Source: Epiperipatus broadwayi
Taxonomy: Eukaryota; Onychophora; Udeonychophora; Euonychophora; Peripatidae
Reading direction: 5' to 3'
NCBI GenBank assembly: GCA_028023455.1
Contig: JAQFVV010000050.1
Coordinates: 3,102,626-3,166,625 of the forward strand
DNA length: 64,000 nt
The notes beneath the pieces are model-generated. The model had not been told where the DNA came from. It did not search any database and worked only from the letters and a program-made list of their open reading frames with translations. Positions 56,582 to 64,000 of the stretch are shown in pieces. Both the position numbers and the translations under genes were made by a program. Position 1 is the stretch's first letter, and every line of letters begins with the position of its first letter.

Positions 56582-57650
56582 TGTAACGGTCAGAAAACAT
56601 GTGACTCGTAAACATAGTGCAGAATTCGACCACCATACAGAACAGCAGCACCATCGAGTAGCAAAGCCACCCGTGGTACTGAGTTTGAACATAGTTTATC
56701 GGTTCCACAATACAATCCACGAAGCAACGCATCTGATGCGACATTAGTAAATATTTCCTTAGGCACGGTGGTCAGGGATATGCAAGAGACTCATGATTTT
56801 ATTCTCGAGTTAGCCAATAATCAAACTAATATTAATTAAACATTCATATTTACATAATCGAGGAAATATTATATAGAATGGGTATCGAATAAATGAAACG
56901 TAAATGCAGACATATAGTTTAAAATTATTTAATAACACATTTTAATAAAACAATCTAATAATATTTTATGGACTAACAGCTTCAGTAGCGGGATTTGCGA
57001 CATGATTATATTTTAAAGAATACATTTATTTATTTAGACATTATTTTATATTGAGGATTTCAGTAGCGGTATTTCCGATACTGTAATGTTTACAAAAGGA
57101 ATACATTTATTTGAAGGCGTAATCTAGCTACCTAAAATTCTCGAGTAAGTATTTCTAATGCATGCCTTGGGGAATTTATACCTTTGCAATGCAAGAGTCT
57201 AAAGTAAGATTTAAGAGTAGCGGCGGACATATATTTATTTAATTAAAATATTTATCTTATGACTAAGGGCAAACATTTATTTGAGAGTGAATTATGCAGA
57301 TAATGCAGAGGCGGAGTGATATATAGAATAATAGAATTGAGCAAAGGAACACGTGGTATGCTTTAGAAAGGCGATATGGAATGGCAGTATATTGAAACTG
57401 CAATGCTGCGAATGAGTTTATAAAAGTGTCGGGCTGGTCTCTGCCACGGCCCGACGAAGTAAGGTGTCACATAAGCGTAACTAGGGACAAGCGGTACGTG
57501 TCGCAATTTGCCAGCTGGCTGCATGACAGGTCAAATCCTACGGGAGCATTTATTATGTCCACTTGTGTAGAACGACGGGGGTTAATTTCAACCCTGAAGA
57601 ATCCGGAATATTTACGGCGGAATAGATCATCGCGTCTCTAAAACGTAACA
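56582..57650 (+). mobile_element. Possible solo LTR inside the TIR element
   Basis: Begins TGTAACGGTC and ends AAACGTAACA, giving the TG...CA ends with inverted TGTAACG/CGTAACA seen in Ty3/gypsy-type LTRs. A TATA box (TTTATAAAAG, about 57416-57425) lies some 230 bp before the end. GC and CpG are raised. I find no 4-5-bp target duplication, so this is tentative. The 71-residue frame at 57426-57641 has no recognisable domain. Confidence 0.35.
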
Positions 57651-59399
57651 CATGTATACTGTATAAACGATTATGATGAGATTTCAACAGATTTCTAACT
57701 TGGTCCTACATTATCAACATTTATTAAAGAACTCTGGTGACTCTCAAAGAAATGTAATTTTCTGGAATTATTCATGATGATTTAGTAAATACAAAACATA
57801 TATATATATAAATTGGGAATTATTATAACTAATACGTCAGCCATTTGCGAAGTTGTAGACCCCTGCATTACAATAAATGAAGCATTGAATGTGTGTCAAT
57901 TTATATGAAAGTTAAGTTATTAAAGAAAGTAAATATTAATGAAAATTTGACACGCATTCATTGTTTTAAGCGATCATAGATTTAAACTTTGAAAATTGAA
58001 ATAATTATGAGCATGCAATAATCAAATAATAACTATAGATAGAAATGTAGATTATAGAAATATGCACCCAAGATAGAATGAGGTAAGCTAGATTAGTAGA
58101 GAAATTTACACATTAAGTTAATGATTCAGTTTTAGCTATACATATGGTAGTTTTTACATTTTATAATTTAGATAAGTATTATGAAGAAGAGCTATAGCAT
58201 ATTATTAGAGTACTCTAGAGTTTGAACACAGACAGGTACCTGTTTTATAGGAAGTTTTCTGATTCCATTAGTTTAGCAGCAAAAGGTTCACGAGTGGCAA
58301 TTCTTTCTTGTATTTAGATATTTCATTTAATTTTACAGCAGCAGCAGCTTTTTCATTTATTTCAGGCAGCAGATCTTCATGGTGAATTTATGACAGGCAG
58401 CGGAAAGTTCAGCATCTGATAGGCCATCTCCCGATGAAGAATAATCTAGGTGCTTTACTCGGTCATACCTTGGCAGGAACAAATTATTTATATATTTTTG
58501 GAGACTCTCAGTGATCGAGAGCAAAGCTAAAGTTTAAGTGAATGTCTCCAGCAAGTCTAAGATGGCCTCTTTTCTTATCTTGATCTTTCACATTTTTGTT
58601 AAGATATTTTTAGGTTATATTTCATCTGCCCTGAGGATAATCAATGCATTTAGTTGGTTTTTAATTAAAGAAAGCTGCCATTCTATTGTTTACATTTTAT
58701 ATTTACTAATTATATTTTGGGGAATTTTTCTTTAATTAATCTATTATCTATCACTGACCGATGCTTTTAAATTTCAAAAACAAAAAGGGAACATAAGATT
58801 ATTTTAACTTTTAATTAAATATTACATCAGATATTTTTAGAATTATTATTAAACGAAATTTAAACAAAGCAATAAATACGAACTTTATAATCCAAAATAA
58901 ATGATTAAAATTATACAAAATTATATAACTAAAAGAAATCTAAATTATATTATTTTATCCCTATTTATTGCGTTTAATTTGAGATCGAAATGTGTGCATG
59001 TTTATGCTGAATTCTACATATATTTATACATTTTTAATATTGTTACACACACAATTCGATATCAAAAAGTTTAAATTTGGGTGGGATAGACCGGTCAGTG
59101 AGAGACGACAGAAAAAGGTGAAACTTAAGATTCGAATACGAAGCTTACTGTTTCAATATCAAACTGTAAACGAAAGATAAGTGTGTGGATTCACAATAAC
59201 TGTTGCGAAGTAGAAATAGGCCGTATTATTTCTGCATTACACATCATAAATGGCCTTCTAATGTCTAAGACAAACATAGATGTTTTCTATAGCCATAAGT
59301 CAGGCCTTATAAATGGCATTTGTTAGGTGTTTTGGTGAGCCAGAATGCCATCAAGAGGCCAAGCCCGATTACGTTATAAGTACCATTTTATATTTGGGT

Positions 59400-59481
59400 C
59401 ATTTGATGTTTGGACATAATAGTGCTTGGAAGTCAAGCCTATAATTTAAATAAATACACATTTATTATAAATTCAAAACCC
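59400..59481. other. Short flank between TIR element and satellite
   Basis: Nothing recognised. Confidence 0.4.
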
Positions 59482-59801
59482 CATTGGACTGGACATATAA
59501 AATGAATGAACCTCATTTGACTGGACATATGAAATGAATGAACCTCATTGGACTGGACATATGAAATGAATGAACATCATTTGACTGGACATATGAAATG
59601 AATGAACATCATTGGACTGGACATATGAAATGAATCAACCTCATTGGACTGGACATATGAAATGAATGAACCTCATTGGACTGGACATATGAAATGAATG
59701 AACATCATTGGACTGGACATATGAAATGAATGAATATCATTGGACTGGACATATGAAATGAATGAACCTCATTCGACTGGACATATGAAATAAATGAATA
59801 A
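59482..59801. repeat. 32-bp satellite, 10 units
   Basis: Units start CATTGGACTGGACATATGAA and continue ATGAATGAAC(C/A)T, with starts at 59482, 59514, 59546 ... 59770, an exact 32-bp step. Point variants (CATTTGAC, CATTCGAC, AACATCA) recur between units, implying spread by unequal exchange. Confidence 0.95.
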
Positions 59802-60950
59802 TGCAAGATTTCTTAAAAGTTTTATGGTGAGCTTGGTTTTGATTGGAAAGGCAAATCCTGTTTCATCATTAAACATTATCCCAAAGACATTGTACAAAAC
59901 CACAATGTTGATTATTTTTATTTGAAAGATATGACAGAGGATAGAATACATGGTAGATCTACAATTAGATGAGATATTAAAGTATTTTAGATTGAAAAAC
60001 TTGCAAGAAATTAAAAGATAGCACCACAAAGCATCAAATAAATACAATAATTAAAAAGCATGATCAATACTTTATATATAGACAAGTTTGTGGTTTACAA
60101 ATGACTAGTACAATCTTTAAAAAAATCAACTCTAGGATATTAATTGGAGAACTAATGCATATTGAAGACACTTGGGTAAATGACACCAGAACAAAAAAAA
60201 TTGGAATGATTTGGAGATATACAGGATGTATCAGAAAAAGTACCAAAACAAATATTAAACTAGAGACTAGCAGAAAAGAAAAAGAGAGGTGGAAATAAAG
60301 GAACTAGACACAGAAACATGCAGAAAGATTTATGGATGAACAAAAAGCACAGTGAAGGGAATCAGAAGATCTGATATAGCATTATAGAATAATAAGTTTA
60401 TTATTTGTTTTGTTTTCCTCTTTGGAGTTAAAATGGTTTCATTCATTTATGACTGACTATGTGTGAGGTTATATGAGGTTAAGCATTACAACATTGAATG
60501 ATGTAGAGAGACAAAGCCAGTTGCACAAGACTGGTTTAAATGAAAATTGTATCATTCATAGGTTTGAATTCATATAAGTTGGTAACAATATTGCTTTTGC
60601 ATCTTTTATCTATTTTATCCCATTAATTATATTAATAAATAATATTTACTAAGGCTGTAAACCTTAAGAATATGCATGTAAAAATGCAAAGGTAAAGACC
60701 TCTACAGGTCTTAACCACAAGCTTACACTTTGGAAAAAAAGATTGCATTAAAAATAGTATTTTTTGTTTATTTATTTCTTCATGATATGCATCAAAAATT
60801 ATTATTATTGTCATATTTTTTGAACTGGTGTCAATGATATCCAATTTCTACAGTTTAATTGACAAGTACCAAACTTATTGCCTTCGCAACTTCAACACAA
60901 CTCTCTTAATGAAATTATATTATTTTTATGAGTCATTCATTAGTTGATAT
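59802..60950. other. Unrecognised stretch
   Basis: A lysine-rich frame at 60101-60298 (plus) resembles decayed retroelement-type sequence (NDTRTKKIGMIWRYTGCIRK) but no domain is certain. About 60655-60730 is the inverse of about 30690-30780. Confidence 0.4.
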
Positions 60951-60951
60951 T

Positions 60952-61686
60952 ACTCCATATATGTGTATTCCTAAACACAGATATATTAATCTTTAACTGG
61001 GTTCATGTTTATATCTGGGCTAGGAATATTCTCTACTTTAATACATGATTTGGGATAAATATTGATGTGTTTATTTGATGTAGTTTATATCAAATTTGAG
61101 ACTAGACATAGTTTGACATTTGTAAATCCAAATATAACAATTTATTATTGATAAATACTCAACAAATATTAAAGATATGTATAAGAGGTTATGATGTGGT
61201 CTAATTGATATTTCTAGTTCAGCACAGAATGCATCTTGGGAATCATTTGTCTTTTAAGGTGTCATTATATATATGGTTCAATAGTGTGAGGTGGAATAGA
61301 AGTTATTAAGTAAATATGTAAAAGACATTACGCATGGAAATGGACAAATGTAGTTGATATTCCTCCATACATGTTTGTTTTTAAAAACAGATATATTAAT
61401 CTTTGGGTTAAAGTTTATATCTGGGCTAAGGATATTCTCTACTTTAATACCTAATTTGGGATAAACATTGATGCGATCATGTGATATTAAGTGATTGATG
61501 TGTTTATTTGAGGGGATTTATATCCAATTTGTTACTAGATATAGTTTGACATTTGTAAATCCAAATATAAGAATTCATTATTGATAAATACTAAATAAAT
61601 ATTAAAGATATGTATAAGAGGTTATGATATGGACTAATTGATATTTCTAGTTCAGCACAAAAGGCATCTTGGGAATCATTTGTCTT
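60952..61686. repeat. Direct duplication, two units of about 310-330 bp
   Basis: AGTTGATATTACTCCATATA, TTTATATCTGGGCTA, TTTGACATTTGTAAATCCAA and TTGGGAATCATTTGTCTT occur in the same order at 60952-61258 and 61353-61686. The second has an insertion (GCGATCATGTGATATTAAG). The first part matches a dispersed repeat at 10.2 and 20.4 kb (inverted). Confidence 0.85.
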
Positions 61687-61689
61687 CAT

Positions 61690-62465
61690 ATTTTTCAAAA
61701 ATATGAAGTGGAATAGATTATAAAGTACATACGCACACACATATATATATTATAATGTTTTCCATCTTGCTAGACCTCTATACGCACTATAAAATGCATA
61801 AGTTGATCAAGTTATGTCAAAAAGAAGAAAGTTGTATTTCTATTTCTAAAAACATAATTATATTTCCTGATCAACTTTGCCTAGAATTGTTACGATTTGT
61901 GCTATTGACAAAATCAGCTTTTAATTTATTTGATCAGGGTACCAGGATTCCCGTAAGAATCTGCTGAAATCTGCCACCAGCACGTCTTGCAAGTTAAAAA
62001 GAAGAAATGCTTTTAAAGAATCAGCATTAGATTTTACCATAACGAAAATTATTTTTTTTAATACATTATTTTTCTGGAACTTATTCATAACATATTGGCA
62101 AAGGTAATTTACGTTTTTAAATCTTACTAAACTAATAATAAATTTAATAATAAACACTAATAAACGTTATTAATAACATACAAATGAAAATTTGATATTA
62201 GAAATATTTTTATTCTAACAGATTAAAAATCTGTTTAAGTTAAATTGCGAATTACTAATTAAATAAATTGGAGAGAACACACACTAATCCAAATGTGAAT
62301 ACATTAATAAAAAACAAGTTTCACAATTAAAAAAGTTCTTGATTAAATAAAAGTCTCTTGAACAGAAAAATTAAAGTCTCTATTGGGATCCTATTATACG
62401 TATATTTTTATGAGTTGTTTGCAAAATGGTTTGTTGACAATTTAGTCACAATCATGAATAATAAA
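61690..62465. other. AT-rich stretch, nothing recognised
   Basis: Frames at 61755-61967 (plus) and 61921-62157 (minus) show no recognisable domain. Confidence 0.4.
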
Positions 62466-62468
62466 GTG

Positions 62469-62612
62469 TCATAGCTTACCGGTAAGTTTAGTGAAAAAGT
62501 TGTAGCTTACTATGCATAGTTTTTTTTGGTTAGAATGAGCTCGGCCTTTAATTATTAGTTGATTTTGTAGTCTATTCCGAAGGCTAATCACAGAGGCTTT
62601 TCTAGTATCCAT
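62469..62612 (-). CDS. Possible small first exon, unknown
   Basis: ATG at 62612 opens 47 residues (MDTRKASVISLRNRLQNQLI at its start), basic and unlike the AT-rich background, to TGA at 62471-62469. A splice-donor-like G|GTAAGC falls just before the stop and another, CG|GTAAGA, just before the ATG (after 62621). It follows a TATA-box-like site by about 145 nt. No homologue recognised; could equally be part of a solo LTR. Confidence 0.3.
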   Translation of the reverse strand: MDTRKASVISLRNRLQNQLIIKGRAHSNQKKLCIVSYNFFTKLTGKL

Positions 62613-62753
62613 CTTCTTACCGATGTCAGCTAAAGCCTCGGTCTACTCCTGCATGAAGAATTATTTCATCGTGAAGTGGTCTTGGATTTAATAATCCAAA
62701 ACCATCCAAAGGAAAAAACAGAAAAAACAGGATGTTCGTCGAACTGGTCTCTG

Positions 62754-62763
62754 CCTTTTTATA
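62754..62763 (-). promoter_or_regulatory. TATA-box-like site
   Basis: Minus strand TATAAAAAGG, with a GC-richer stretch and GTTCGACGAAC about 20-30 nt downstream where initiation would fall. It is one of very few non-repetitive canonical TATA boxes here. It could serve the exon candidate at 62.6 kb, or an LTR. Confidence 0.4.
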
Positions 62764-62779
62764 CTAGAGGCCCAGTTTT

Positions 62780-63155
62780 CAGACTTCTGCGCCATCCTTT
62801 TGTTTATCAAAAAATATACACTGATAATTAATCTGGTAATTCCTTATGAAATTTATGTTACAAAGTTCACTTTTTTTAGCAAATCTTTCGGCCATCTTTA
62901 ATTAGCCAAAATATTTTTCTTTTAGCTTATCTTTTTACTTTTGAAATTCTTTTGTTCTCTCCAATTCTACTTTTATTTCTAATTACATAAAAAAAAAAAA
63001 TAAGAAAGAACAATTTAACTTTCACTGTACGATAAAAAAAAAAAAATTATACTCAAAAAAAAAATCTAAATTTACTTTTATTATTTTTTTTTAGCTTTTA
63101 CCAAATGCCAATATATCTGTACCATATATTAATAAATGGTACAATATACATATAA
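62780..63155. other. AT-rich stretch with A/T homopolymers
   Basis: Poly-A and poly-T runs at 62989-63068; nothing else recognised. Confidence 0.45.
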
Positions 63156-63159
63156 CTGA

Positions 63160-63325
63160 AATAATATTTTTAACGGTTTACAAACAATTACAAACAATCC
63201 TTAAATCCGCAGAAGTACTTTTGGTTAGAAAGTAACTGAAAGTACTTCTGCAGTAACTGAAAGTACTTCTATGGATTTAAGGATTGTTTGTAATTGTTTG
63301 TAAACCGTTAAAAATATAATTTCAA
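63160..63325. repeat. Near-perfect inverted repeat, about 55-bp arms
   Basis: TAACGGTTTACAAACAATTA, CAAACAATCCTTAAATCC and AGAAGTACTTT return inverted to GTTTGTAAACCGTTA. The loop carries AGTAACTGAAAGTACTTCT twice. No match to the other families. Confidence 0.85.
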
Positions 63326-64000
63326 TTATAATTACAATATTGTTTTTAATTAATGGATATTTTATTTATTTTACATATATAAATATATTACAATACAGAA
63401 CTATAATTTAAAACTTGTTATATAAGAATACGATGATGTGTGAATATAAATACTGATTCTTATTTTTATTCAGGTGATGAAGAAGGTTCCAAAAAAAAAA
63501 AAACAGTCTTATGAACGCTATATTTTCATAGTTCATACTTTATAATATTTTAGTTAAATAAATAAAAAATAGTTATGGTATTGAAAGAATCTCATTTATA
63601 ATATTATAAGATACAACTCTATAATATATTAACTGCACATTTGGTTGCATTAATTAATTTATTTAGATTTTATAGATGATATGGTAATTTTCTCAAATAT
63701 TGCTTATGATTTAGGAGATGTTATAAAACTTATGATATGGAGACAAGTGAATAGGAATAAGTAAGACCCACTGTGAATATTTTTAAGTGTTGTAGACTTA
63801 TAAATAAAAATTTTAAATAATCAATTTATAATAAAATTGAACCAGACAGCTAAATGTACATAAAAAAATTATTTAATACACCTAACCTGCTTTTATTCCT
63901 TATAGAAATCTTATCAAGATGTTTTTTTTTATAACCAATTATTCTACAGTAACTTTACTCAATTGACATTATTTACATTGTATTACAATAAATATAATTA
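63326..64000. other. AT-rich stretch to window end
   Basis: No feature supported. Confidence 0.45.

Larger units (their letters stand above)
55595..59384. mobile_element. 3.8-kb TIR element with perfect 8-bp TSD
   Basis: Left end GGTAATTATAACATAATCGG and the inverse of the right end GGTACTTATAACGTAATCGG continue as GCTTGGCC.CTTGATGGCATT in both, about 42 bp with few mismatches. ATTTTATA lies immediately outside at 55587-55594 and 59385-59392. An 8-bp target duplication points to a cut-and-paste DNA transposon (hAT, Merlin, P or related), but the GGTA terminus does not match a superfamily I can name. I see no transposase; inside are a tandem duplication, a TTAGGG-like tract and a possible solo LTR. 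CpG is more frequent here than in the flanks. Confidence 0.85.

Noticed and set aside
56232-57641. Frames of 71-92 residues in the TIR element
   Set aside because: No recognisable transposase or other domain; left as unassigned interior sequence.

Overview
The window is AT-rich metazoan nuclear DNA with almost no protein-coding content. The gene it does contain is eukaryotic: two exons on the minus strand with canonical splice sites and matching phases, encoding the end of a paired-type homeodomain and a serine-rich C-terminus. The rest is TA/CTAT microsatellites and decayed mobile elements: RTE-like LINE 3' ends with (TGA)n tails, Penelope-like elements (PLEs) with reverse transcriptase and GIY-YIG endonuclease, tRNA-Gly-derived SINEs, a pogo-like MITE, and a 3.8-kb terminal-inverted-repeat element with an 8-bp target duplication. 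This mixture suggests an invertebrate with an AT-rich genome (lophotrochozoan or cnidarian would fit). The sequence alone does not fix the species.

Layout. 0-5 kb: RTE-like LINE tails, two tRNA-like SINEs, otherwise unrecognised AT-rich DNA. 6.4-9.8 kb: several short elements carrying a decayed hammerhead-ribozyme core, and inverted pairs of PLE tails. 11-19.5 kb: large palindromic elements, a long CTAT array, LINE tails and TA arrays. 20-29 kb: SINEs, the best hammerhead element (23.07-23.45 kb, perfect 13-bp target duplication), a PLE 3' end arranged as an inverted pair with a recognisable GIY-YIG remnant, and a 1.1-kb MITE. 29.7-42 kb: further inverted PLE-tail pairs in mostly unannotatable DNA. 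43.7-45.7 kb: the homeobox exons. 46-53 kb: LINE remnants, the longest PLE copy (47.92-50.98 kb, broken by stops, frameshifts and a nested palindromic insertion) and a 0.6-kb palindrome. 55.6-59.4 kb: the 8-bp-TSD element, holding a degenerate TTAGGG-like tract and a possible solo LTR. 59.5-59.8 kb: a 32-bp satellite. 61-63.3 kb: a tandem duplication, a possible TATA promoter and a last palindrome.

The most striking signal is that about 25 elements in 64 kb are head-to-head inverted pairs of 5'-truncated retroelement ends. Where I could find the edges (15.6, 23.1 and 48.1 kb) they are bounded by 12-16-bp target-site duplications, and one arm runs further toward the 3' terminus than the other. 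Many carry sequences that fold as type I hammerhead ribozymes, with stem changes that compensate between families. Hammerheads in Penelope-like elements are established knowledge. The dense inverted-pair architecture with hammerheads facing apart is the part I regard as worth a second look. All coordinates and pairings were read by eye; no alignment, folding or database search was run.
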